This document shows positions 41,783-50,614 of a stretch of DNA of 64,000 nt, piece after piece. The position numbers and the translations under genes are program-made. Origin of the DNA: Bradyrhizobium amphicarpaeae (lineage in GTDB: Bacteria > Pseudomonadota > Alphaproteobacteria > Rhizobiales > Xanthobacteraceae). Location: the NCBI RefSeq assembly GCF_002266435.3, contig NZ_CP029426.2, positions 1,766,001-1,830,000 on the forward strand, read 5' to 3'. The notes beneath the pieces are model-generated. The model was given only the letters and a program-made list of their open reading frames with translations. It did no database searches and was not told the origin of the DNA. Positions within the stretch are counted from its first letter, which is position 1. Every line of letters starts with the position of its first letter.

Positions 41783-44585
41783 ATTGCCCCAGCCGTTCGA
41801 TCAGCGCCGGAGCATGCACCTGGTCGGCCTTGTAATTGCCGGTCAGCGTGTACATCACGATGTTGGCGCCGGCGCGGTAGGCGAATTCGCGCTGGCGGGT
41901 GTCGCCGCCGGTCACCGGCAGCATGGCCTGGCCGTCGGGCCGCACCGCCCAGGCGCCGGCGAGGTCGTTCGAGGTGATGATGATCGGCGAGACGCCGTCG
42001 CCGCCGCGGGCCGGCCGCTGCGCGCTGTCCTCGTCGTCGTCGCGGGGCAGGGTCTCGACCCAGGTCTGGCCGGTGACGAAGCGGCCCGGGAAGTCGCGCA
42101 GCAAATAGAAGGTCTTGGTCAGCACGTGCTCGCGCGGCACCGGCTCGAGCTCGGGCACGTCGAGCGACGACAGGATCTCGCGCAGCGTCTGCATGCCCGG
42201 GGTCTGCGCGGCGCCGTTGGCGCCGGGCGGCGCTTCGATCGCGTCGCGGGTGTCGAACAGCACGGTACCGCCTTGCTTCATGTAGGCGTCGATCTTGTTG
42301 ATGGCGTCCTGCGGCGGCTTGGGCGCGCCCGGCACGATCGGCCAGTAGATCAGCGGGAAGAACGCCAGCTCGTCGCGCGCGGGATCGATGCCGACGGGAT
42401 CGCCGGCCTCGAGCGCGGTGCGCTGCGCCAGGAACAGCGTCAGTCCCGACAGCCCGGCCTTGACGATGGAGTCGACGTCGGCATTGCCCGTCACGACATA
42501 GGCGAGGCGGGTCTGCGACGTCGCCTTCATCGCGAAATCGTCCGTCGCGCTGTCGGCGCGTGACGGCGCGGGCGAGAGCGCGGCGAACAGCAGGCCAAGC
42601 ACGATCATCGCGGGCGCCGCACGGCGCCGCAGCAGCGCGGCGATTCCGCCGCCGAGCACCGCGACGATGATGGCGTCGACCAGGAACAGCGCCAGCGCCG
42701 TCGACAGCAGCCAGCCGCGCAAATCCCGTGGCTCGGCATTGGTGTAGGTGGCATGCCGTGCGCGCAGGCTCGCGGTGTTCAGCGCGGCGATGCGGTCGGC
42801 GCTGGCAAGCGTGTTCACGGCGAGCGGTCCTTCGGCCGGGCCATAGAAGCCCGGGGGATGATCTGATGTGGCGCGGTCACGATAATCCGCGGGCAGCGGC
42901 TTTGCGGTGGCCGGCGGCGGTCCGAAGGCGCCGAAGCCGTCGAGGATGTGCAGCGGCGCCACCGTCTCGGCGGTCGCTTCGCCTGCAACGCCTGCGCCGG
43001 GCTTGGTGGTGTAGCCGGACATGTCGACCACCCGCCGCAGCATTTCGACGAAGGTGCCCGACATCGGCAGATCCGACCAGCGCATGTCAGCGCTGACGTG
43101 GAACAGGCTGACCAATCCCTTGCCGCGATGCTCGCCGGTCACCAGCGGCGTGCCGTCTTCCAGCGAGGCCCAGCTCTTGGTGGCGAGCACCGCATCGGGC
43201 TCGGCCAGCACCTGGCGGTTGATGGTGACGTCCCTGGGCACAGCAACGCCGGCGAACGGACCGTCGGCCGCGAATGAAGCGAGGTGCTGCGGCTTCTCCC
43301 AGGTCAGGCTGCCGCCGAGCGTGCGGCCGCCCTTGCGCAGCTTGACCGGCACCAGATCGTCCTCGGCCTGCGCCAGCCGGGGGCCGGCGAACCGCACCAG
43401 CACGCCGCCCTGGTCGATCCAGGCATTGAGGCGCTCGCGCAGCTCCGGCGCGACGGTGCCGACATCGGCGAGGATGATCATCGGCAGCTTCTGGTCCAGA
43501 AATTGTGTGATGCCCTGCTGCGGCGAGCCCTTGTCGGCGAGCCTGACGTCGGCGAACGGCGCCAGCGCGCGGGTGAGGTAGAAGGTCGGCGCCAGCAGCG
43601 GCTGCGCGGTCTCGCTGGTCGATCCGGAGACGATGCCGATGGCGCGGCGGCGCCAGCGCTTGTCAAGCAGCTGCACCGCGCCGGCGGAGCGCTCGCCCGA
43701 TATCTCGAGACGCGTGATATCGTTGCGCAGCTCGACCGGCAAATCGAACGCGGCGTCGGTCTCCTTGTCCTGGGGACCGAACGAGAAGCGCGCCTCTCCG
43801 ATCGGCGAGGCCTTCTGGTCCAGCGCGCGCACGGTGCCGACGGCGATGCCGCTGTCGGTACGCAGCACCTTGACCGTCATCTTCGCCGCGGCGTTCTCGG
43901 CCGCGACCAGCGCCAGCGGCGAGGAGGTGCCGCCTTCGAAGATGGTCAGGCTGCGATCGCCGATGGTCTTGCCGAGGCCGGCGACGAAGTCCTCGCCGCG
44001 GCCGGTGTCGACGCCGTCGGACAGCCAGGCGATCTCGCAATCGCCGGTGGCTTTCAGGAAACGGTCGACCGCGGTCAGCGTCTCGACGCGGTCGATCGAA
44101 TAGGGTTTCGGCGTGAGCTGCCGCAGCGCGACACGCGCCGCGCCCGCCGGCATCAGGGTGATGTCGCGGTTCGGCTCGGACAGCGGCACCAGCGCGATGG
44201 CGCGGCGATCGGTGTCGGCATTGGCGATCAGCTCGTCGGCGGCCCTGATCCTGACGTCCCAGTGCGAGGCGGCGCTCCAGCCGTCGTCGAGCATGATCAT
44301 CAGAGGCGCCTTGCTGTCGGCTGCGCCCGTTTGCGGATTCCAGATCGGGCCGGCGGCCGCGAAGATGACGAGCGCCGCAGCCAGGAGACGCAATGCGGTC
44401 AGCCACCACGGCGTCCGCGACGGCGTCTCCTCCCGCGGGGCGATGTCGAACAGCAGGCGCGTCGGCGGAAACTCGATGCGGCGCGGCCGCGGCGGCATCA
44501 CGCGCAGCAGCCACCACAGCACTGGCAGGCTGACGAGGCCGATCAGGAGCAGCGGTTCGGTGAAGGCGAGCGGCAGACCCATCAT
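41781..44585 (-). CDS. BatA-DUF4159 fusion membrane protein
   Basis: 934 aa. The N-terminal BatA-type aerotolerance domain (1-85) has two helices (TEPLLLIGLVSLPVLWWLLR and LTALRLLAAALVIFAAAGPI). A VWA-like region begins at LMIMLDDGWSAASHWDVR. A glutamine-amidotransferase-like fold follows in the centre (MIILADVGTVAPELRERLNA and GGVLVRFAGPRLA). A helix pair lies near 640-690. The C-terminal DUF4159 domain covers about 700-934 (RLAYVVTGNADVDSIVKAGL, FFPLIYWPI, GGTVLFDTRDA). Overlaps the DUF58 gene by four bases. Such proteins accompany MoxR ATPases and DUF58 proteins; envelope maintenance is suspected, mechanism unknown. Confidence 0.85.
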   Translation of the reverse strand: MMGLPLAFTEPLLLIGLVSLPVLWWLLRVMPPRPRRIEFPPTRLLFDIAPREETPSRTPWWLTALRLLAAALVIFAAAGPIWNPQTGAADSKAPLMIMLDDGWSAASHWDVRIRAADELIANADTDRRAIALVPLSEPNRDITLMPAGAARVALRQLTPKPYSIDRVETLTAVDRFLKATGDCEIAWLSDGVDTGRGEDFVAGLGKTIGDRSLTIFEGGTSSPLALVAAENAAAKMTVKVLRTDSGIAVGTVRALDQKASPIGEARFSFGPQDKETDAAFDLPVELRNDITRLEISGERSAGAVQLLDKRWRRRAIGIVSGSTSETAQPLLAPTFYLTRALAPFADVRLADKGSPQQGITQFLDQKLPMIILADVGTVAPELRERLNAWIDQGGVLVRFAGPRLAQAEDDLVPVKLRKGGRTLGGSLTWEKPQHLASFAADGPFAGVAVPRDVTINRQVLAEPDAVLATKSWASLEDGTPLVTGEHRGKGLVSLFHVSADMRWSDLPMSGTFVEMLRRVVDMSGYTTKPGAGVAGEATAETVAPLHILDGFGAFGPPPATAKPLPADYRDRATSDHPPGFYGPAEGPLAVNTLASADRIAALNTASLRARHATYTNAEPRDLRGWLLSTALALFLVDAIIVAVLGGGIAALLRRRAAPAMIVLGLLFAALSPAPSRADSATDDFAMKATSQTRLAYVVTGNADVDSIVKAGLSGLTLFLAQRTALEAGDPVGIDPARDELAFFPLIYWPIVPGAPKPPQDAINKIDAYMKQGGTVLFDTRDAIEAPPGANGAAQTPGMQTLREILSSLDVPELEPVPREHVLTKTFYLLRDFPGRFVTGQTWVETLPRDDDEDSAQRPARGGDGVSPIIITSNDLAGAWAVRPDGQAMLPVTGGDTRQREFAYRAGANIVMYTLTGNYKADQVHAPALIERLGQ

Positions 44586-45529
44586 GCGGCCGGCCCCGCC
44601 TTGATCGTCGTGGTGCGGGCGCCCGTCTTGCTCACCTGCATGCCGGCATGCAGGAACAGCAGCAGCTCGGCGGCGGAGCGGTCGGTGGCGTGCGTGGTGA
44701 ACAGCCAGTCCAGCTTGTTGGTCTCGGCGCGGATCTGGTCGCGGTGCAGCGCCAGCCGCGCGGAGTAATCCTGCGCCCAGCTCTCGGCGCGGCCGGCGGT
44801 GATCACGCCGAAGCCTTCGGGCTCGACGAACTCGACGCGGCCGGAATAAGGGAACGATTCCTCGGCGGGATCGACGATCTGCACCAGCGTACCATGCGCA
44901 CCGGAGCCGGACAGGCCTGCGAGCGTCGTCCTGATCTCGGAGATTGGCGACCAGAAATCCGACAGCACGATCGTCTCGGCAAGCGCAGCAGGGACAAAAG
45001 AGGGCGGCAGGCTGAGGCGGTCGGCATCGTCATGCAGCATCGCCTGCGCCATCTTGTCGATCACGCTGCGGCTCGCGGTCGGCGCCATCAGGCCGGGAAT
45101 GCCGACGCGCTCGCCACCCGACACCAGCAGCTCGGCCAGCGCGAAGGCGACGATCAGCGTGCGCTCGAGCTTGGATTCGCGCGCGGTCTTCGAGGCGAAT
45201 GCCATCGAGGGCGAACGATCCGGCCAGATCCACACCGTGTGCGAGGCTTCCCATTCGAGCTCGCGGACATAGAGATGGTCGTCGCGCGCCGAGCGGCGCC
45301 AGTCGACGTTCTGCGCCGGCTCGCCGGAGACGAAGCGGCGGTATTGCCAGAAATTCTCGCCGGAGCCGGCGCGGCGGCGGCCGTGCAGGCCGTGGATGAC
45401 GTTGGCGGCGATACGGCGGGCTTCTAACACCAGGCGGGGCAAGGAAGCGGCGAGCGTGCGGCTTTCGCCATCGGCGCGTCGGATCGCGATGATCTCCTTC
45501 GCCGGGTGCCCGTTCTCCGCTGCCATCAA
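44582..45529 (-). CDS. DUF58 domain protein
   Basis: 315 aa. The DUF58 core signature is clear: YRRFVSGEPAQNVDWRRSAR at about 65-84, then DDHLYVRELEWEASHTVWIW. A VWA-like fold continues to the C-terminus. Soluble, no membrane helix. Coupled by four-base overlaps to both the upstream moxR and the downstream BatA-DUF4159 gene. Known: DUF58 proteins are regular partners of MoxR AAA+ ATPases; biochemical function not defined. Confidence 0.9.
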   Translation of the reverse strand: MMAAENGHPAKEIIAIRRADGESRTLAASLPRLVLEARRIAANVIHGLHGRRRAGSGENFWQYRRFVSGEPAQNVDWRRSARDDHLYVRELEWEASHTVWIWPDRSPSMAFASKTARESKLERTLIVAFALAELLVSGGERVGIPGLMAPTASRSVIDKMAQAMLHDDADRLSLPPSFVPAALAETIVLSDFWSPISEIRTTLAGLSGSGAHGTLVQIVDPAEESFPYSGRVEFVEPEGFGVITAGRAESWAQDYSARLALHRDQIRAETNKLDWLFTTHATDRSAAELLLFLHAGMQVSKTGARTTTIKAGPAA

Positions 45530-46524
45530 CCGATCCGCGTCTTGAGCTGCTTGATCACGTCCGGAATCGTGCGGCCTTCGGCGCGTGCCTGGAACGTCAG
45601 CGCCATGCGGTGCTTCAGCACGGGTTCGGCGAGGTCGAGCACGTCGTCGACCGAAGGCGCCAGCCGTCCGTCGATCAGCGCACGCGCGCGCACCGCCAGC
45701 ATCAGCGATTGGCTGGCGCGCGGGCCGGGGCCCCAGGCGATGAACTTGCCGGCTTCGCCGGCGTCCGGACCCGGGCGGGCCGAGCGCACCAGCGACAGGA
45801 TCGCCTCCACCACGGAATCGCCGACCGGCAGGCGCCGGATCAGCCGTTGCGCGGTGATCAGCGCGTCCGCCGTCATCGATCCCTTAGCCAGCGTCTCCTC
45901 GGCGCCGGTGGTCTCGAACAGGATGCGGCGCTCGGCGTCGCGATCGGGATAGTCGACGTCGATCTCCATCAGGAAACGGTCGAGCTGCGCTTCGGGCAGC
46001 GGATAGGTTCCCTCCTGCTCCAGCGGGTTCTGCGTCGCGAGCACGTGGAAGGGCTTCGGCAGATCGTGGCGCGCACCGGCCACCGTGATGTGCTGCTCCT
46101 GCATCGCCTGCAGCAGCGCCGATTGCGTGCGCGGGCTGGCGCGGTTGATCTCGTCGGCCATCAGAAGCTGCGCGAACACCGGACCCGAAATGAAGCGGAA
46201 AGCGCGCTTGCCCGTGGTGCTCTCATCCAGCACCTCGGCGCCGAGAATGTCCGACGGCATCAGGTCGGGCGTGAACTGGATGCGCTTGGCATCCAAACCG
46301 AGCGTGACGCCGAGCGTCTCGACCAGCTTGGTCTTGGCAAGGCCGGGCACCCCGATCAGCAGCGCATGGCCGCCGGAGAGAATGGTGACAAGCGTGTTCT
46401 CGATCACGCGATCCTGGCCGAAGATGACGGACGCGATCGCTTCCTTCGCCGCGCGAATCTGGCTCGACACCTGCTCGGCCGAACGAACGATCCCGTCCTC
46501 GAGCTTCTCGACACTCTCCGCCAT
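45526..46524 (-). CDS. moxR: MoxR-family AAA+ ATPase
   Basis: 332 aa. Walker A GVPGLAKT in ALLIGVPGLAKTKLVETLG (about 58-76), Walker B LLMADEINRA, sensor-1 VLATQNPLEQEGTYPLPEAQ and the arginine-rich lid helices after it. MoxR ATPases act as chaperones for VWA-containing partners. First gene of the operon moxR - DUF58 - BatA/DUF4159 - amidotransferase-like protein, all joined by overlaps except the last. Divergent from the DUF1285 gene across a 275-base gap in which I see no gene. Confidence 0.93.
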   Translation of the reverse strand: MAESVEKLEDGIVRSAEQVSSQIRAAKEAIASVIFGQDRVIENTLVTILSGGHALLIGVPGLAKTKLVETLGVTLGLDAKRIQFTPDLMPSDILGAEVLDESTTGKRAFRFISGPVFAQLLMADEINRASPRTQSALLQAMQEQHITVAGARHDLPKPFHVLATQNPLEQEGTYPLPEAQLDRFLMEIDVDYPDRDAERRILFETTGAEETLAKGSMTADALITAQRLIRRLPVGDSVVEAILSLVRSARPGPDAGEAGKFIAWGPGPRASQSLMLAVRARALIDGRLAPSVDDVLDLAEPVLKHRMALTFQARAEGRTIPDVIKQLKTRIG

Positions 46525-46799
46525 CCGTTCGCTCCTTCAGCCCGCCATGCGGCTTGCCTGGGCCGTCATGTCATCGCATCGCGTTTGGTCATCACGTCAG
46601 GTCATGGCGCCTATGCTAGACTTGCAGGAAGGCCATGTATTCGTTGAATTAACCTATCCCCACCTTATCGGCTTCGGGTTATGTACGGCATCACGAAGTG
46701 GCGACCTTCCACACCGGACTAATCCGGGGGTGGAACCGTGCACCCGAGTACAACGTAGACCTGCACCAATCGTGCCAAAGGACAAAGTCAGGGCAAACC

Positions 46800-47411
46800 A
46801 TGGCGAACCAAGGGCAGAGTGCCGATCATGGTCTCGAAGGACTGACCGCCGCCGCCAAAACTGCTGCCAATGCCGAAGGCGCCAGGAAGGGGCTGCCGCC
46901 GGTGCATCTGTGGAATCCGCCGTTTTGCGGCGATCTCGACATCCGAATCGCCTCCGATGGTACTTGGTTCTACTTGGGCACGCCAATCGGGCGTCCCGCG
47001 CTGGTACGGCTGTTCTCGACCATCCTGAAGCGCGAGGGCGACAAGCATTTCCTGGTCACGCCGGTGGAGAAGGTCGGCATCCGCGTCGACGACGCGCCCT
47101 TCATGGCGGTCGAGATGCAGAAGGACGGCGAGGGTAGCCATCGCGTGCTGCGCTTCCGCACCAATGTCGATGACTGGGTCACCTGCGATGCCGCGCACCG
47201 GCTGCGATTCGAGCAGGCCGGGAACGGCGGGCTGACGCCGTATCTGCATGTCCGCGCCGATCTCTGGGCCAAGGTCACACGAGCGCTCTATTACGATCTG
47301 GTTGACATGGGTGAGGAGCGGATGGTCGATGGCCAGCCGATGTTCGGCGTCGAATCATCAGGTGAATTCTTCGCCATGGCCGATGCGGAGCAGGTGAGGG
47401 CCGCGCTTTGA
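46800..47411 (+). CDS. DUF1285 family protein
   Basis: 203 aa from ATG 46800; the longer open frame upstream (from 46698) has no ribosome site. DUF1285 hallmarks: VHLWNPPFCGDLDIRIASDG (about 35-54), TWFYLGTPIGRPALVRLFST and VTPVEKVGIRVDDAPFMAVE. Function unknown; a beta-rich cytosolic protein conserved in alphaproteobacteria. Its stop overlaps the following TTG start by one or more bases, so it is coupled to the Nudix gene, as usual for this family. Confidence 0.88.
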   Translation: MANQGQSADHGLEGLTAAAKTAANAEGARKGLPPVHLWNPPFCGDLDIRIASDGTWFYLGTPIGRPALVRLFSTILKREGDKHFLVTPVEKVGIRVDDAPFMAVEMQKDGEGSHRVLRFRTNVDDWVTCDAAHRLRFEQAGNGGLTPYLHVRADLWAKVTRALYYDLVDMGEERMVDGQPMFGVESSGEFFAMADAEQVRAAL

Positions 47412-48079
47412 ACAAGCCTATCCCCAGAAGCGATCCCGCCATCATGGGCGCGGCGGATTTTTTCGCGCGTTCCAGGGCGAAGCTCGGCTTCGACGTTCCG
47501 CTCGGCCTCTACGATCCGAACATCATTCCGGCCTCGGGCGATCCCGGCACCGACAAGATGCTCGAGATCGTCGCGCGCGAGCAGCCGGTGCGCCCCGCGG
47601 CGGTCCTGATCGCGGTGGTCGATCATCCCGAGCCGACCATCCTGCTGACACAGCGCTCGGCGCATCTCAACGACCATGCCGGCCAGATCGCGTTTCCCGG
47701 CGGCAAGATCGACGCGACCGATTCCTCGCCGCTGGACGCCGCGCTGCGAGAGGCCGAGGAAGAGGTCGGGCTGTCCAGGGACTTCGTCGAGCCGATCGGC
47801 TATCTCGATCTCTACGGCACCGCCTTCGGTTTCCGCATCCTGCCGACGGTCGCCAGGGTCAGGCCCGGCTTCGAGCTCACCATCAACCGTTCCGAGGTTG
47901 CTGACGCCTTCGAGGTGCCGCTATCCTTCCTGATGAATCCGGTGAACCATCAGGTGCACAGCAAGGAATTCCGCGGCATGGAGCGGTCCTATTACGCGAT
48001 GCCGTTCGCGGAACGCTACATCTGGGGCGCGACGGCGGGCATGCTGCGTGTGCTGTATGAGCGGATCTATTCATCATGA
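47408..48079 (+). CDS. Nudix CoA pyrophosphatase
   Basis: 223 aa with a TTG start overlapping the DUF1285 stop (GAGG about nine bases upstream); an internal ATG at 47444 is the alternative. Nudix box of the CoA diphosphatase group: ILLTQRSAHLNDHAGQIAFP then GGKIDATDSSPLDAALREAE and EEVGL. The LNDHAGQIAFPGG form (UPF0035/NudL signature) points to hydrolysis of CoA to 3',5'-ADP and phosphopantetheine. Coupled to DUF1285, the DUF6111-like gene and the CCA enzyme. Confidence 0.9.
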   Translation: MNKPIPRSDPAIMGAADFFARSRAKLGFDVPLGLYDPNIIPASGDPGTDKMLEIVAREQPVRPAAVLIAVVDHPEPTILLTQRSAHLNDHAGQIAFPGGKIDATDSSPLDAALREAEEEVGLSRDFVEPIGYLDLYGTAFGFRILPTVARVRPGFELTINRSEVADAFEVPLSFLMNPVNHQVHSKEFRGMERSYYAMPFAERYIWGATAGMLRVLYERIYSS

Positions 48080-48339
48080 TCCGGCCGGTTCTGACCGAGA
48101 TCGGAATCTTTCTCGTTCCTTTTGCCGTCTATGCGCTGTTCCTCGCCGCAACCCGCTCCGGCCTGTTCGTTCAAACGTCCTGGCCGGTCACCATCGTCGC
48201 GCGCCTTGTCCTGGTCGCGCTGGTGCTGGTGATCGCGGGGCTGATCGGCTTTGCGCATTTCTCCGGCGCCGCCCCGGATTCGACCTACGTTCCCGCCCAT
48301 GTCGAGAACGGCCGGTTGGTGCCGGGCGTGGAAAAATAG
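48076..48339 (+). CDS. Small two-helix membrane protein (DUF6111-like)
   Basis: 87 aa, ATGA overlap with the Nudix gene. Two membrane helices (about 7-27 and 37-60: EIGIFLVPFAVYALFLAATR and VTIVARLVLVALVLVIAGLI). A conserved C-terminal tail has TYVPAHVENGRLVPG. This tail and position next to a Nudix gene and the CCA-adding enzyme are typical of an alphaproteobacterial family of unknown role. Confidence 0.8.
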   Translation: MIRPVLTEIGIFLVPFAVYALFLAATRSGLFVQTSWPVTIVARLVLVALVLVIAGLIGFAHFSGAAPDSTYVPAHVENGRLVPGVEK

Positions 48340-48349
48340 GGGCCGCACG

Positions 48350-49618
48350 ATGAGCGCGGAGCCGCACCTTGCGCCAATTCTTGCCGATGCGCCCTGGCTG
48401 ACGGCAGGCGGGACCGCGCGCGTCCTGCAATTGCTGGGCGTCGACGGCGAGGAGGCGCGGGTGGTCGGCGGCGCCGTGCGCAACGCGCTGCTCGGCCTGA
48501 CGCCCGGCGACATCGACATCGCGACCACGGCGCGGCCGGAGGAGGTGATCCGGCGCGCCAAGGCTGCCGGCATCAAGAGCGTGCCGACCGGCATCGACCA
48601 CGGCACCGTCACGCTGGTCATCGACAGCCACCCCTACGAAGTCACGACGCTGCGCGAGGACACCGAGACCTTCGGCCGCAAGGCCAAGGTCGCATTCGGC
48701 CGCGACTGGGTGAAGGATGCCGAGCGGCGCGACTTCACCATGAACGGCCTGTCGGTCGATGCGAGCGGCGTCGTCTACGACCATGTCGGCGGCATCGCGG
48801 ATGCCAAAGCCCGCCGCGTGCGCTTCATCGGCGATCCCGACCAGCGCATCGCGGAGGATTATCTGCGCATCCTGCGCTTCTTCCGCATCCACGCCGCCTT
48901 CGGTGCCGGCGATCCCGACCGCGACGGCTATCTCGCCTGCATCCGGGGGCGTGCGGGTCTGGCCAGCCTCTCGGCCGAGCGGGTGCGGATGGAGATGCTG
49001 AAGCTGCTGGTGGCCGGCGGCGCGTCCGCGGCCGTGCTGGCCATGGCCGAGGGCGGATTGCTGCAAGCGCTGACCGGCGGCGTCGCCTATACCGGGCCGC
49101 TGTCGGCGATGATCGCGATCGAGCGCGAGCTCGGCCTCGCTGCAAGCAGTACGCGGCGCCTCGCCGCCCTGACCGTCGCCGTGACCGAAGATGCCAAGCG
49201 CGTCGCCGCGCGGCTGCGGCTTTCTAATGCCGAGACCAAGGCACTGGATTCGATGGGCCATCGCTGGTGGCGCTTCGCCGTCAAGGACGAGGCGAATGCG
49301 CGGCGTCTGCTCTATCGGCTCGGCCCCGAGCGCTATCACGATCGTGTGTTGCTCGGCTGGGCGCGGGCAGGCGGCGACGTCACCTCGACGCGCTGGCGCG
49401 CTCTCGCAGAACTGCCGCAGCGCTGGGCTGCGCCGAAATTTCCGCTCAAGGCCGCCGACTTCATCGCGCGCGGTCTGGCGGAGGGGCCCGCGCTCGGACA
49501 TGTGTTGACGCTCGCCGAGGACGCTTGGCTTGCGGCGGATTTTCCACTAGATGATGCCGCGCTCGCTACCATCGCCGATCAAGCTGCGGCCCGCGTCAGC
49601 CGCGACGAGAAAACGTGA
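48350..49618 (+). CDS. cca: CCA tRNA nucleotidyltransferase / poly(A) polymerase family protein
   Basis: 422 aa from ATG 48350. Class II nucleotidyltransferase: VVGGAVRNALLGLTPGDIDI with the catalytic GDIDIATT acid pair near 57-64. The RRDFTMNGLSVD template motif and DQRIAEDYLRILRFFRIHAA of the RNA-binding neck follow. It adds or repairs the CCA 3' end of tRNA; in organisms where CCA is not gene-encoded it is essential. The C-terminal helices (250-422) are less conserved. End overlaps the TauE/SafE start by four bases. Confidence 0.92.
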   Translation: MSAEPHLAPILADAPWLTAGGTARVLQLLGVDGEEARVVGGAVRNALLGLTPGDIDIATTARPEEVIRRAKAAGIKSVPTGIDHGTVTLVIDSHPYEVTTLREDTETFGRKAKVAFGRDWVKDAERRDFTMNGLSVDASGVVYDHVGGIADAKARRVRFIGDPDQRIAEDYLRILRFFRIHAAFGAGDPDRDGYLACIRGRAGLASLSAERVRMEMLKLLVAGGASAAVLAMAEGGLLQALTGGVAYTGPLSAMIAIERELGLAASSTRRLAALTVAVTEDAKRVAARLRLSNAETKALDSMGHRWWRFAVKDEANARRLLYRLGPERYHDRVLLGWARAGGDVTSTRWRALAELPQRWAAPKFPLKAADFIARGLAEGPALGHVLTLAEDAWLAADFPLDDAALATIADQAAARVSRDEKT

Positions 49619-50385
49619 CCATCGTCTCAGCCTTCGCCGACATCTCGATTTTTCAGCTCCTGCTGGTCGCGTTGATGGCGTTGTTTGCTTCGATCATCGG
49701 TGGTCTCGCCGGCTACGGCACCGGCGCCCTGATGCCGCTGGTGCTGGTGCCGCTGGTCGGCGCCGAGCCGGTGGTGCCGATCATCGCGATCTCCGCCATC
49801 TTCACCAATTCCAGCCGCGCCGTCGCCTATCTGCGCTATGCCGACCGCCGCCGCGCGCTGATCGTGCTGGCCTGCGCGGCGCTGACGACCGCACTCGGCG
49901 CCTACGGCTATACGCGCCTCACCAACGCCGGCGCGGCACTGGTGATCGGCTCGATGCTGATCCTCAGCGTGCCGCTGCGCCGCGTGCTCCGCCGCCGACA
50001 GGTGCGGATCGGCGACGGCGGTCTTGCCGCCGGCTCGGTCGGCTACGGCGTGCTGGTCGGCGGCACCTCCGGGTCCGGCGTGATCCTGCTGTCGCTTCTG
50101 ATGGCCGCAGGCCTCGAGGGCGCCGCCGTGATCGCAACCGACGCCATGATCTCGCTCGGCACCGGCCTGATCAAGATATCGGTGTTCGGCCTTGCCGGCG
50201 CCGTCACCGCGCAGGTGCTCGCCTTCGCGCTGCTGATCGGCGCGATCGCGATCCCCGGCGCGTTCCTCGCCAAGGCTTTCGTCGAGCGGATGCCGGTGCA
50301 CATCCACACCGCGATCCTGGATGTCGCGGTCATCACCGGCGGGCTGGTCATGATTACCGCGGCCGCGCGGCAGCTGGTCGCGTAG
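49615..50385 (+). CDS. TauE/SafE family membrane transporter
   Basis: 256 aa, GTG start overlapping the cca stop. About eight membrane helices. The two TSUP repeats begin with FASIIGGLAGYGTGALMPLV (about 24-43) and SVGYGVLVGGTSGSGVILLS. Such permeases export sulfite, sulfoacetate or related anions; the substrate here is unknown. Its last ~70 bases (LDVAVITGGLVMITAAARQL) are repeated in diverged form at 54327-54398, and the AT-richer island starts directly behind its stop. Confidence 0.88.
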   Translation: MTIVSAFADISIFQLLLVALMALFASIIGGLAGYGTGALMPLVLVPLVGAEPVVPIIAISAIFTNSSRAVAYLRYADRRRALIVLACAALTTALGAYGYTRLTNAGAALVIGSMLILSVPLRRVLRRRQVRIGDGGLAAGSVGYGVLVGGTSGSGVILLSLLMAAGLEGAAVIATDAMISLGTGLIKISVFGLAGAVTAQVLAFALLIGAIAIPGAFLAKAFVERMPVHIHTAILDVAVITGGLVMITAAARQLVA

Positions 50386-50614
50386 GTGGGCCGGGACTGG
50401 TCTGGCTTCGCGGCCGACCAACGTCCACGCTCGCGGATCCCCACGTCGGGATTGCGACAACTGGCGGATGGTGTTGCCGGCAGTTGCAACCCGATACCCA
50501 AAGCTACAGCCTCCTTGTCGCCTCAGGGAGCTGTTGCGCGGAGCCCGCCATACGGCTATCTTGGGTTGTTGTAAGCGACACATTATGCCGCAGATCGAAG
50601 CGCTGAGGTGCTCG

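Noticed and set aside
46525..46799. Possible RNA gene or riboswitch in the moxR-DUF1285 gap
   Set aside because: No tRNA-like cloverleaf, no known riboswitch core and no terminator hairpin seen.
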